In this document: positions 25,230 to 33,062 of the stretch, in pieces | Position numbering within the stretch: the first letter of the stretch is position 1 | Layout: each line of letters begins with the position of its first letter | From: JALYLC01 sp035696365 | GTDB lineage: Bacteria > Actinomycetota > Thermoleophilia > Gaiellales > JALYLC01 | NCBI GenBank assembly: GCA_035696365.1 | Contig: DASRQS010000021.1 | Location: forward strand, 3,940 to 67,939 | DNA: 64,000 bases | Direction of reading: 5' to 3' | The notes under the pieces: generated by a model | The model's database searches: none | What the model saw: only the letters and a program-made list of their open reading frames with translations | Told to the model about the DNA's origin: nothing | Made by a program: the position numbers and the translations under genes

Positions 25230-26004
25230 CGTGCTCGCACTCCTCCGCGCCTGCGACCCCGCCGCCGACGCTCCGGCCGTCGCCAACGCGTCCGCCATCC
25301 GTGCGCGGGCGACGGAGCATCCCCGAGCAGAAGCCGCCGCTGTCGGTCGGCTGCCCTCCAAGCGCGTCGCACTCGTCCTCGCGATCGGCATCCTCGCGAT
25401 CGGCGGGACCGCGCTGGCGGATCGCCTGTTCACGGCCTCCGAGGTGTTCTCGTCCCCGGACGCGGCAGGTCAGGGCGATCTGCGCGCGCCGGTGCATCCC
25501 GTCGCCGGCAGCGAGCGGGTCGTCCAGACACTCGTCGTGCCCGGCGTCGGGCGCGTGAAGCTCTGGGCGGCCGACGGGTCGACCAGGTCGGGCGCGTGCC
25601 TCGGGCTCCAGTTCGCCGACGGCTCCTGGGGAGCCGGCAAGGGCGGGCACACCGGGGGCAGCGGGCCTTCCTGCTTCACGGAGCGCGACGATCCCATGTT
25701 CAGCACGACGCTGATCCCGACCGGGATCGACGCGCTGGAGACCAACACCGACGAGCCCTTCCAGCGCATCGTCTACGGCATCATCGACTACGACGTCCCG
25801 CCGACCGCGGTCAAGCTGGTCGACCGCGTCACCGGCACCTCGACGCCCGTGATCGAAGGACGCTGGTTCATGTACGTCGATCCGCGCGCCGACAAGCAGA
25901 CCGACAGCAAGCAGCTCGTGGCCTACGACGCCCAGGGCCGCATCGTCACCGGAGAGCGCCCCGAGGGCGACCAGACGCCGACCCCGCTGGGCCCCAACGG
26001 CTGA
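25222..26004 (+). CDS. Membrane-anchored protein, probable partner of the ECF sigma factor
   Basis: A 260-residue protein with about 47 cytoplasmic residues, one transmembrane helix (RVALVLAIGILAIGGTALA, about 48-66) and an extracytoplasmic domain of about 190 residues containing a Cys pair (GACLGLQF, GPSCFTER). No HxxxCxxC zinc anti-sigma motif is visible, so it may be an atypical anti-sigma or signal-sensing partner. The start overlaps the sigma gene by 8 bp, which strongly links the two. Confidence 0.7.
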   Translation: MADVLALLRACDPAADAPAVANASAIRARATEHPRAEAAAVGRLPSKRVALVLAIGILAIGGTALADRLFTASEVFSSPDAAGQGDLRAPVHPVAGSERVVQTLVVPGVGRVKLWAADGSTRSGACLGLQFADGSWGAGKGGHTGGSGPSCFTERDDPMFSTTLIPTGIDALETNTDEPFQRIVYGIIDYDVPPTAVKLVDRVTGTSTPVIEGRWFMYVDPRADKQTDSKQLVAYDAQGRIVTGERPEGDQTPTPLGPNG

Positions 26005-26015
26005 TGCACAATCTT

Positions 26016-26048
26016 GGGGTCAGGCACGCACATTGCGTGCCTGACCCC
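26016..26048. repeat. Perfect 15-bp-arm palindrome, REP-like, possible terminator
   Basis: GGGGTCAGGCACGCA, a CAT loop, then the exact reverse complement. It starts 12 bp after the membrane-protein stop and shares the GGGGTC core of the repeats at 14468 and 20390. It could end transcription of the sigma operon, but no T-run follows, so a dispersed repeat is as likely. Confidence 0.7.
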
Positions 26049-26089
26049 CGGCTTGTGCGCCCACCGCGCCTTGTTCGTAGGCTTGGCCG

Positions 26090-26494
26090 ATGTCGCGCGT
26101 CACCGAGGACAGGAACCGGCGCATGCTGCGAGCGCGCGACACGATGGATCGGGCGTTCGCACAGCCGCTGGACGTTCCGGCGCTCGCTCGTCTCGCGCAC
26201 GTCTCGCCGGCGCACTTCAGCCGCCAGTTCCGCGCGACGTTCGGCGAGACGCCGCACCGGTACCTGCAGCGCCGCCGCGTGGAGCGGGCGATGGAGCTCC
26301 TGCGGGAGACCGAGCGTCCTGTGACCGAGGTCTGCTTCAGCGTCGGGTTCGGCAGCCTGGGCACGTTCAGCCGAACGTTCCACGCGATCGTGGGTGAGTC
26401 GCCGTCGGCGTATCGCGCGCGCTTCGCCGGTGCGGGCGCTGCGCTGCGCGTCCCGGCGTGCTGGGCGATGGCATGGACACGTCCCGCTGGGTAA
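26090..26494 (+). CDS. AraC-family DNA-binding protein, HTH domain only
   Basis: A 134-residue protein consisting almost only of the two-helix-turn-helix AraC domain: PLDVPALARLAHVSPAHFSR (first HTH) and PVTEVCFSVGFGSLGTFSRT followed by GESPSAYRARF (second HTH and signature). No ligand-binding domain is present, as in MarA/SoxS-size regulators. The VOC-family gene lies 100 bp downstream in the same direction and is a plausible target. Confidence 0.87.
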   Translation: MSRVTEDRNRRMLRARDTMDRAFAQPLDVPALARLAHVSPAHFSRQFRATFGETPHRYLQRRRVERAMELLRETERPVTEVCFSVGFGSLGTFSRTFHAIVGESPSAYRARFAGAGAALRVPACWAMAWTRPAG

Positions 26495-26595
26495 GAGGTT
26501 CTGACTGCTCCAGACACCACGCTCATTCAGTGAGAACCTCCAAGCGCGCAGATTCGGAGAAGCGGGCCGACAGGGCGTGATCTAGCGTGGTGATC

Positions 26596-27054
26596 ATGAT
26601 CAAGCGAATCAGCCACACATTCATCCACGTGCTCGACCAGGACGAGGCGCTCGAGTTCTACGTGGGCAAGCTCGGGATGGTGGTCAACACCGACGCCGAC
26701 CTCGGCGTCATGCGGTTCCTGACGGTGAACCTCCCCGAGCAGCCCGACGTCGAGCTCGTGCTCATGGCCCCAGGCCCTCCCGCATACGACGAGGAGACCT
26801 CCTCGCAGATCCGCGAACTCGTGACCAAGGGTGCGGCGGGCGGCGGCCTGATCTTGGAGACCGACGACTGCCGTGGTACGTACGAGCGCCTGCGCGCGGC
26901 GGGCGTCGAGTTCACGCAGGAGCCGACAGAGCGCTTCTACGGGATCGACAGCGCGCTGCGCGATCCCTTCGGCAACCCGATCCGCATCACACAGCCGCCC
27001 GTCGGGCCCATCGTCATCCCGTCGGCCGAGGAGTTCCAGGCGCAGACGCACTAG
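26596..27054 (+). CDS. VOC (glyoxalase/bleomycin-resistance fold) protein
   Basis: About 152 residues of a vicinal-oxygen-chelate fold: TFIHVLDQDEALEFYVGKLG (first beta-alpha-beta-beta-beta module) and TYERLRAAGVEFTQEPTERF then ALRDPFGNPIRITQP (second). Members chelate a metal or bind small ligands; substrate unknown. In-frame GTG at 26587 is an alternative start; ATG 26596 matches homologue-like N-termini (MIKRISH). A strong terminator follows at 27074. Confidence 0.88.
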   Translation: MIKRISHTFIHVLDQDEALEFYVGKLGMVVNTDADLGVMRFLTVNLPEQPDVELVLMAPGPPAYDEETSSQIRELVTKGAAGGGLILETDDCRGTYERLRAAGVEFTQEPTERFYGIDSALRDPFGNPIRITQPPVGPIVIPSAEEFQAQTH

Positions 27055-27073
27055 AGCGCCCCCTCCCAGGAGT

Positions 27074-27114
27074 ACGTGAAAAGGCCCGCGCAAGCGGGCC
27101 TTTTCACGTTTTCT
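27074..27114 (+). terminator. Rho-independent terminator after VOC gene
   Basis: A perfect 16-bp stem, ACGTGAAAAGGCCCGC, with loop GCAA and its exact complement, followed by TTTTCTT. It lies 20 bp after the VOC stop and separates that gene from the MFS exporter. Confidence 0.9.
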
Positions 27115-27144
27115 TCGCACCTTCACGGCGAATCGCGATCACAT

Positions 27145-27180
27145 TTGATAGTGTGACTCTATAAATTATGCCGCACTATT
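27145..27180 (+). promoter_or_regulatory. AT-rich promoter/operator region of the MFS exporter
   Basis: In a very GC-rich context this stretch holds TTGATA (27145-27150) and TATAAATTATG, with ATAGTG and CACTAT as distant inverted arms (27149-27179). It lies 35-70 bp before the MFS start. A promoter with a repressor site is likely, but exact -10 and operator positions are not certain. Confidence 0.5.
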
Positions 27181-27214
27181 TTTCCTGCATCCCTAACGTG
27201 AAACCTGCCGGACG

Positions 27215-28717
27215 ATGAACACCGAAGCAACCGCGAGCACCCAGGCGGCTGGCGGAATCGCGGGTCTCGACCGCGGCATCCTGAAGTTGGGCGCAGTCGT
27301 GGTCGTGGGGTCGTCGATGGCGATCCTGGACGCCACCATCGTGAACGTCGCGATCCCGACGCTCGGGCACGAGCTGCACACGTCGATCTCGGCGATCCAG
27401 TGGGTGATGACGGGATACCTGCTGGCGTTCGCGAGCGTGATTCCCCTGACGGGCTGGCTGACCGGGCGCTTCGGCGCGCGCCGCGTCTGGATCACGGCGC
27501 TCCTCGCCTTCATGGCGGGATCCGTGCTCGCGGGCTCCGCCTGGTCGATCGGATCACTGATCGCCTTTCGCGTCCTGCAGGGCCTGGGAGGCGGGCTGCT
27601 GATGCCGGTCGGCCAGGCGATCCTGGCGCGGGCCGCCGGTCGCGAGCGGATGGGGCGAGTGATGAGCGTCGTCGGCGTGCCGATGTTCTTGGCCCCGGTC
27701 TTCGGCCCCGTGATCGGCGGTGCGATCATCGACAGCGCCAGCTGGCGCTGGATCTTCTTCCTCAACCTGCCCGTGGGACTGCTGGCGGTTGCGCTGGCGC
27801 TGCGCTTCCTGCCCCCAGGCGAGGCCGGCAGGGGCGGGAGGCTGGATGCGATCGGCCTGGCGCTGCTGTCGCCCGGCCTGGCCCTGTTCATCTGGGGCCT
27901 GTCGCAGGCGGGCGGCACCGACGGCATCGGGAACCCACGCACGATCGGCGGCATCACGGCCGGCGTCATCCTGATTGCCGCGTTCGTCTGGCATGCCGGC
28001 CGGCTGGGCGCTGCGGCGCTGATCGACGTCGGGTTGTTCCGCATTCGGGGCTTCGCCGCCGCCGCCGCCACGAACCTGCTACTCGGGATCGCGCTGTTCG
28101 GCGCGTTGATCCTGCTGCCCCTCTACCTCCAGCTCGTGCGCGGGCAGACGCCGCTCGAGACAGGGCTTCTGCTCATGCCGCAGGGCGCCGGCGCCGCGAT
28201 TGCGCTCCCGGTGGCGGGCTGGCTGAGCGACAAGCTCGGCCCCCGCCTGGTCGTCTCCGCGGGCGCGTTGATCGCGCTTGCGGGCACGTCCGTATACACC
28301 CAGATCGCCGCCGGCACGTCCTTCGCAGTGCTGTGCGCGGCGCTGTTCGTGATCGGCCTCGGCTTGGGCAGCACGATCGCACCGTCGATGGCGGCCGCCT
28401 ACCGGAGCGTGCCGCAGCAGGCGGTCGGCCACGCGACCTCGACGATCAACGTGATCCAGCGCGTGGCCGGCTCACTCGGCACGGCCCTGCTCGCGATCGT
28501 GCTGCAACTCCGGATCGCGCACAACGTGCCGAATCTCCACGGCGGCCTCGCCACGCTCGCTCGGCTGCCCGATGCCGAGCGGGCCGCGGCTGCACCTGGC
28601 CTCGCGGACGCGTTCGCGACGAGCTTCGGGGTCGCCTTCGTCCTGGTCGCCGCCGGGCTGGTGGCCGCCCTCTTCCTGCCTGGGCGACCCGCCGCCACCG
28701 ATGACCAGGCTCGCTGA
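27215..28717 (+). CDS. MFS drug exporter, DHA2 (EmrB/QacA) family, 14 TM
   Basis: A 500-residue proton-antiport multidrug-type transporter. It has the DHA2 motifs: LDATIVNVAIPTLG in TM1, the motif A-like WLTGRFGARRVW after TM2, RVLQGLGGGLLMPVGQAIL in TM4, and motif C PVFGPVIGGAIID in TM5. About 14 hydrophobic helices are present, as usual. It is preceded by an AT-rich promoter and followed by a TetR gene in the same orientation, the expected repressor/exporter pairing. Confidence 0.92.
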   Translation: MNTEATASTQAAGGIAGLDRGILKLGAVVVVGSSMAILDATIVNVAIPTLGHELHTSISAIQWVMTGYLLAFASVIPLTGWLTGRFGARRVWITALLAFMAGSVLAGSAWSIGSLIAFRVLQGLGGGLLMPVGQAILARAAGRERMGRVMSVVGVPMFLAPVFGPVIGGAIIDSASWRWIFFLNLPVGLLAVALALRFLPPGEAGRGGRLDAIGLALLSPGLALFIWGLSQAGGTDGIGNPRTIGGITAGVILIAAFVWHAGRLGAAALIDVGLFRIRGFAAAAATNLLLGIALFGALILLPLYLQLVRGQTPLETGLLLMPQGAGAAIALPVAGWLSDKLGPRLVVSAGALIALAGTSVYTQIAAGTSFAVLCAALFVIGLGLGSTIAPSMAAAYRSVPQQAVGHATSTINVIQRVAGSLGTALLAIVLQLRIAHNVPNLHGGLATLARLPDAERAAAAPGLADAFATSFGVAFVLVAAGLVAALFLPGRPAATDDQAR

Positions 28718-28735
28718 GCCGCTTGAATGGAGCAC

Positions 28736-28747
28736 TGTCACGTGACA
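28736..28747. promoter_or_regulatory. Perfect palindrome upstream of the TetR gene
   Basis: TGTCACGTGACA is a 12-bp perfect palindrome 19 bp after the exporter stop and about 185 bp before the TetR start. It may be an operator for TetR autoregulation. A matching copy is not obvious before the exporter gene. Confidence 0.4.
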
Positions 28748-28932
28748 AGCCCGCACCGCTGCGGAGCTGGGAGGCGTCGACGTGCCGGCGTGGGTGCGCC
28801 GGCCAACCCGGCCGGCCGCTGAGGCGAGGCCGATGAGCGTGCGCTTCGGCCTGCCGGACGCGACGGGCGGAGCGATACGCTGCTGCCCGCACGCCTGGGG
28901 CTGGTGCACGACGAGAAGGGTTGGACGTCTCG

Positions 28933-29598
28933 ATGGCTGAGCGGGCCGCGACCGGTTTACGAGAGCGCAAGAAGGAGCGGACGCGCCAGCTGATCGCCGA
29001 GACGGCGCGCTCGCTCTTCCAGCAGCACGGCTTCGAGTACGTCACGGTCGCCAGGGTCGCGGCCACCGCGGACGTGTCCGAGGCGACCGTCTACAACTAC
29101 TTCCCGACCAAGGAAGACCTCTTCTACAGCGGCATGGAGGTGTTCGAGGCGCGGCTGATCGAGGCGATTCGCGCCCGGCCGGCGGGCGAGACGGCGCTCG
29201 CGGCATTCAGTCGCGTGATCATCGAAGGAACTCGTCGCCTCGCTGATCCCGACGTCGCCGACGTGATTCGCGATGCCACGCTGATGATCGAGGCGAGCCC
29301 CGCCCTGCGGGCCCGCGAGCGCGAGGTGCTCGCGCGGCACACCGTGCTGCTCGCCGAGTTGCTCGCATCCGAGACGCGCGCACAGCCAGACGATGCCGTG
29401 CCGCTTGCCGTCGCGAGCGCCATGATGGGCGCCCAGCGCGCACTCGTCGCCGCAACGCATGCACGCATCCTCGCCGGCGAACGCGGCCCCAAACTCGCCG
29501 CCGCCACGCGCAGGCAGGCGCACAAGACCTTCGCGTTGCTCGAGCGCGGGCTCGCCGGCTACGCCGCCAAGCGGGCGGGACCTGCGAGCTCGGTCTGA
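28933..29598 (+). CDS. TetR/AcrR-family repressor
   Basis: About 221 residues. The N-terminal TetR HTH is typical: KKERTRQLIAETARSLFQQH, VTVARVAATADVSEATVYNY and FPTKEDLFY. The C-terminal ligand domain is helical. ATG 28933 (MAERAATGLRERKKER) is preferred; TTG 28921 would add four residues and lies directly on an AAGGG site. It probably represses the upstream DHA2 exporter gene. Confidence 0.92.
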   Translation: MAERAATGLRERKKERTRQLIAETARSLFQQHGFEYVTVARVAATADVSEATVYNYFPTKEDLFYSGMEVFEARLIEAIRARPAGETALAAFSRVIIEGTRRLADPDVADVIRDATLMIEASPALRAREREVLARHTVLLAELLASETRAQPDDAVPLAVASAMMGAQRALVAATHARILAGERGPKLAAATRRQAHKTFALLERGLAGYAAKRAGPASSV

Positions 29599-29617
29599 AC
29601 GGGTCGGGCTGCGCACG

Positions 29618-29803
29618 TCAGGCGAGGGCCACCGGCACTCGCTCGTCGGTCGCCGAGAGCACGAAGAGCTCGGCCACGGTGGCGCGATAGAGCCGATGGC
29701 GCGCCGGGGCCACGACGTCCGCGCGGTTCCAGGGGGGGATTCCCTGCGTGACGGAGATGGCGGAGAAGACGACCCCGCGCCGCGGGTCGGCCTCACGCGT
29801 CAT
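29618..29803 (-). CDS. Small hypothetical ORF downstream of the CDF transporter
   Basis: A 61-codon frame whose ATG lies 11 bp inside the end of the CDF transporter gene. The translation (MTREADPRRGVVFSAISVTQ at the N-terminus) has a fairly normal amino-acid balance but matches no family I know. It could be a coupled small gene or a piece of a longer, lost C-terminus. Confidence 0.3.
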   Translation of the reverse strand: MTREADPRRGVVFSAISVTQGIPPWNRADVVAPARHRLYRATVAELFVLSATDERVPVALA

Positions 29804-30491
29804 GTTGCTCGAGCTCGGCGCCGTGCACGGTCTTCCACGAGTCCCACGTGATCTTCAGGATCACGAGGGTGAGGACGAGGCCGATGAGGGGGTCGCCGAT
29901 CGCAAAGCCGAGCGAGACGACGACGGCGCTTGCGATGACGCCCAGCGAGACGAAGCCGTCGATGCGCGCGTGGTTGCCATCGGCGACGAGCGCCGCGCTG
30001 TCGAGGCGCCGCCCCGCCCGTAGGCGCACGCGAGCGGCCAGCTCGTTGCCGGCGAATCCCACCAGGCCCGCAGCAGCCAGTGCCCAGAGGTGCGAGGGGC
30101 GCTGCGGGTCGATCAAACGGGCGATCGTCTCGTACAGGGCGACGCAGGCAGAGATGAAGATCGCGCCGACGACTGCCAGGCCCGCGAGGCGCTCGCCGCG
30201 CGCACTGCGCAGGAAGAACGCGATACCGAGGGGCACCGCGGTCAGTGCATCGCCGGCGTTGTGGATGAGATCCGCGAGCAGCGCCACCGATCCCGAGGCC
30301 ACGAACACCACGGTCTGCAGGATCGCCGTGAGTCCGAGGATGGCCAGGCTCATGCCCACCGCCTGGAGTCCCGCTCGAGAGCGCAGAAGGGAACGATCGA
30401 CCCGCCCGTGGGAGTGGCCGTGCGCGTGAGCGGTGCTCTGCTCGTCGTCGCCCGTCTTGGAGCGCGGCCAGCGTGCGCGCCCCTGGCTCAC
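29793..30491 (-). CDS. Cation diffusion facilitator (CzcD/ZitB-like), lacking the C-terminal domain
   Basis: About 232 residues with a His-rich N-terminus (STAHAHGHSHGRVD) and six predicted TM helices. Metal-binding motifs of CDF transporters are present: ALLADLIHNAGDAL (HxxxD in TM2) and ALVADGNHARIDGFVSLG (HxxxD in TM5). It exports Zn(II), Co(II) or similar ions. The usual cytoplasmic domain of about 80 residues is absent; the protein stops soon after TM6. Start GTG 30491 gives the His-rich leader; the much longer open frame upstream lacks coding character. Confidence 0.85.
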   Translation of the reverse strand: MSQGRARWPRSKTGDDEQSTAHAHGHSHGRVDRSLLRSRAGLQAVGMSLAILGLTAILQTVVFVASGSVALLADLIHNAGDALTAVPLGIAFFLRSARGERLAGLAVVGAIFISACVALYETIARLIDPQRPSHLWALAAAGLVGFAGNELAARVRLRAGRRLDSAALVADGNHARIDGFVSLGVIASAVVVSLGFAIGDPLIGLVLTLVILKITWDSWKTVHGAELEQHDA

Positions 30492-30955
30492 GCCGTGCCC
30501 ACGGAAGCACACGTCAACTGCCGGCGCATCAACAACGGGTGCCGCACGGCAAACACCCCTACACGTTCGCAGACCCTGCCCTGGCCTTGCCGACGGCCGG
30601 TTCCGCGTGGATCGCGGGACTCCCTTCGCTACCAAAACGCCAAAGGGATCGGCAGGGTATGGCGCTGTTCCTCCTCTGAACCCGCTGCCGGTCCCGTCAC
30701 CCGCTTGCTGGCCTCCGTCAGGTCCCTCGATTTCCCACACGATGCCCGACGCCGAGCAACCTGTCATCGATGCCTGCGTCACATTGGCCGCCCCGCTGCC
30801 GCTACTCGGCTTCTTCCTGCCAGCAGGTGTGCTCGCCGACTCCCTCGGATGCGGCGCGTGCAGCATGGAGACCGGCCACTCGGCGCCGCGAGCTCTGGTG
30901 CCCGGGTGCGTGACCAGGACCGAGGCTCGCAGCGATCTATGACACCCTCCCGGCA
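30492..30955. other. Long divergent intergenic region
   Basis: 464 bp between the divergent CDF gene and the TIGR04282/NUDIX gene. Open frames on both strands have shadow-like composition. I looked for a cobalamin or metal riboswitch and found no convincing conserved boxes. It must contain at least the two promoters. Confidence 0.4.
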
Positions 30956-32233
30956 ATGGCGATGATCACCGCCCTCGTAGTAGCCAAGGCTCCCGGTGAC
31001 GGACGCGGCAAGACGCGCCTGGTACCGCCTCTCTCGGACAGGCAAGCTGCGTCGCTGCAAGAGGCGCTGCTGCTCGACACGATCGCGGCTTGCCGGCGCG
31101 AAGCGGAGGACGTGCGACTGCTCACCTCGTCGGAGGATGAGCGCGCGGCCCTTGCCGCGCTCCTCCCCGCCACACGCATAGAAGTGCAGCGAGGCAGGGG
31201 GCTTGCCGATGCTCTCAGGCACGGCATCTCCGACCACCTCACCGGCCGAGCGGTCGCGATCATCTCCTCCGACCTGCCGGGCCTGCCGGCAGGCTCGATC
31301 GCCGAGGCGGCAGAGGCGCTCGCCGCCGGCGCGGATGTCGTGCTCGGTCCCGCGATGGACGGCGGGTACTGGCTCGTCGCCATGCGTGCGGCACACGAGG
31401 CGCCGTTTCACGACATCCCCTGGTCGACCCCGGCGGTCTGGGCCGTGACCCTGAGCCGCTGCCGCGAGGCTGGTCTGCGCGTCCACGAGCTCCAGCCGTG
31501 GCGCGACGTCGATACCTATGCCGACCTGGCAGCGTGCCGCGACGAACTCGAGCCGGTGCTCGCACCGCGCAGCGCCCGCGCACTTCGCGAACTCACCGAG
31601 CGGGGCATCGTCGGCGATGAGGCGGGGCCGCAACTCGTGGCCAGTGAGCTCCTCGCAGCATCTCCCTGGCGCGCCGTCGTACGTGACGAGCTGCGTCGCA
31701 CCGACGGACGGCCGAGCGCCTACACCTACTTCGCCGTCCCGCGGGCCGTGTTCGTGGTCGCCGTCACGCGCGCGCAGGAGCTGATTCTGGTGCGCCAGTA
31801 TCGCCACCCCGTGCGCGACTGGACGCTCGAGGTACCCGCCGGCTCCGTCGAGGACGGCGAGAGCGCACTCGAAGCGGCCCAGCGCGAGCTGTTCGAGGAG
31901 GTCGGCGGAAGCTCGTCATCCTGGCGGCACCTCTCGACGTTCTACTCCTCGAGCGCCCACCTCAGCCTGCGCTCCGACGCCTTTCTCGCCAGCGAAGTCG
32001 AGCTGCTCGCGTCGCCGCAACCCGACGAGGAAGAGAGCCTCGTGACGGTGCGCTTGCCGCTTGGGGAGGCGCTCGCTCGCGTGCGCAGCGGCGGCTTCGT
32101 GGAAGGCCAGACTGCGCTCGCGATCCTGCTGGCCACGCCGTTCCTCGAGGAGACAACGCTCGGCACCGCAGGATCACCGGCAGGCGCCGCGCCGCCGGCC
32201 TCCGCGGAAGCACGCCGATCCACTCCAGCCTGA
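30956..32233 (+). CDS. Fusion: TIGR04282-like nucleotidyl/glycosyl transferase plus NUDIX hydrolase
   Basis: A 425-residue two-domain protein. Residues about 3-200 match the rSAM/selenodomain-associated transferase 1 (DUF2064, CofC-like) fold: ALVVAKAPGDGRGKTRLVPP, AIISSDLPGLPAG, VVLGPAMDGGYWLVAMR and VDTYADL. Residues about 235-400 are a NUDIX hydrolase with a complete Nudix box from G(SVEDG)E to RELFEEVGG and the ADP-ribose-pyrophosphatase-like QYRHPVRDWTLEVPAGS. The fusion suggests a nucleotide-sugar substrate handled by both halves. Start ATG 30956 or 30962. It converges with the MTAP-like gene, 6 bp apart. Confidence 0.85.
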   Translation: MAMITALVVAKAPGDGRGKTRLVPPLSDRQAASLQEALLLDTIAACRREAEDVRLLTSSEDERAALAALLPATRIEVQRGRGLADALRHGISDHLTGRAVAIISSDLPGLPAGSIAEAAEALAAGADVVLGPAMDGGYWLVAMRAAHEAPFHDIPWSTPAVWAVTLSRCREAGLRVHELQPWRDVDTYADLAACRDELEPVLAPRSARALRELTERGIVGDEAGPQLVASELLAASPWRAVVRDELRRTDGRPSAYTYFAVPRAVFVVAVTRAQELILVRQYRHPVRDWTLEVPAGSVEDGESALEAAQRELFEEVGGSSSSWRHLSTFYSSSAHLSLRSDAFLASEVELLASPQPDEEESLVTVRLPLGEALARVRSGGFVEGQTALAILLATPFLEETTLGTAGSPAGAAPPASAEARRSTPA

Positions 32234-32239
32234 GGTGCC

Positions 32240-33028
32240 CTAGAGGCCGGCATCCTCGAGTGCCCGCCTACAGGCGTCGTCCGGAGGGACCGGGCCGATG
32301 CGCGTGACCGCGCTCGCCAGCAGCAGCCTGAGTCGCTCGATGTTGCCGGCGAAGACCTCCATCACCACCTGGGCCGTCACTGCCGGCCGGGCGGCGTCAC
32401 CCGCCACCCCCACGTCGTAGTCCGTGATCAGCGACAGGTTCGCGTAACACAAGCCCAGTTCGCGCGCGAGCCAGCCCTCCGGATAGGCAGTCATATTGAT
32501 CACTGCCCCGCCCATGGCCTGGTACCAGGCGCTCTCGGCGCGCGTCGAGAATCGCGGCCCGTCGATCACGACCACCGTGCCGCCGTCGCGCATCGGCAGG
32601 CCGAGGTCGCGGCCGACCGTGAGCAGGGTCGCGCGGAGATCGGCACAGTACGGGTCCGCGGCCGAGACGTGCCGGACGTCCGGACCGTCGAAGAAGGTGT
32701 GATCGCGCCCCGTCGTGCGATCGATGAACTGGTCGCAGACCACGAACGTTCCAGGCGACAGATCCGGACGGAGCGAGCCGGACGCGCACGGTGCGACGAT
32801 GCGCGTCACGCCGACCGACTGGAGCGCCCAGAGGTTCGCGCGGTAGGGAACGCGGTGGGGCGGCAGCCCGTGCGACAGGCCGTGGCGCGGCAGGAACGCG
32901 GTCTGCACGCCCTCCACCGTCGAGAGCGTGATCGGGGCCGACGCAGGGCCGTATGGCGTGTCGGGCTCGACCGTGCGCTCGGCCTCGAACAGCTCGTAGA
33001 GCCCCGACCCGCCGATGACACCGATCAT
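32240..33028 (-). CDS. MTAP-family purine nucleoside phosphorylase
   Basis: A 262-residue phosphorylase of the S-methyl-5'-thioadenosine/purine-nucleoside phosphorylase family: MIGVIGGSGLYELFE (phosphate-binding Gly loop), PRHGLSHGLPPHRVPYRANL, CASGSLRPDLSPG, VVIDGPRFSTRAES and GAVINMTAYPEGWLARELGL. It cleaves MTA or a related nucleoside with phosphate. It lies downstream of a TIGR04283-like glycosyltransferase, the context seen in rSAM/selenodomain and arsenosugar-type gene sets, so a 5'-modified adenosine is a likely substrate (inference). Confidence 0.92.
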   Translation of the reverse strand: MIGVIGGSGLYELFEAERTVEPDTPYGPASAPITLSTVEGVQTAFLPRHGLSHGLPPHRVPYRANLWALQSVGVTRIVAPCASGSLRPDLSPGTFVVCDQFIDRTTGRDHTFFDGPDVRHVSAADPYCADLRATLLTVGRDLGLPMRDGGTVVVIDGPRFSTRAESAWYQAMGGAVINMTAYPEGWLARELGLCYANLSLITDYDVGVAGDAARPAVTAQVVMEVFAGNIERLRLLLASAVTRIGPVPPDDACRRALEDAGL

Positions 33029-33062
33029 GTCGCGCTCACATGGTGATCGTAGGCGGCGACGG

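Noticed and set aside
27193..28071. Long minus-strand ORF inside the MFS exporter
   Set aside because: Pro/Ser/Arg-rich shadow translation opposite an unambiguous transporter gene.
30492..30955. Possible cobalamin or metal riboswitch in the long divergent spacer
   Set aside because: Some GTGGGAAA- and GCCACT-like pieces occur, but the ordered conserved boxes of a B12 riboswitch are missing on both strands.
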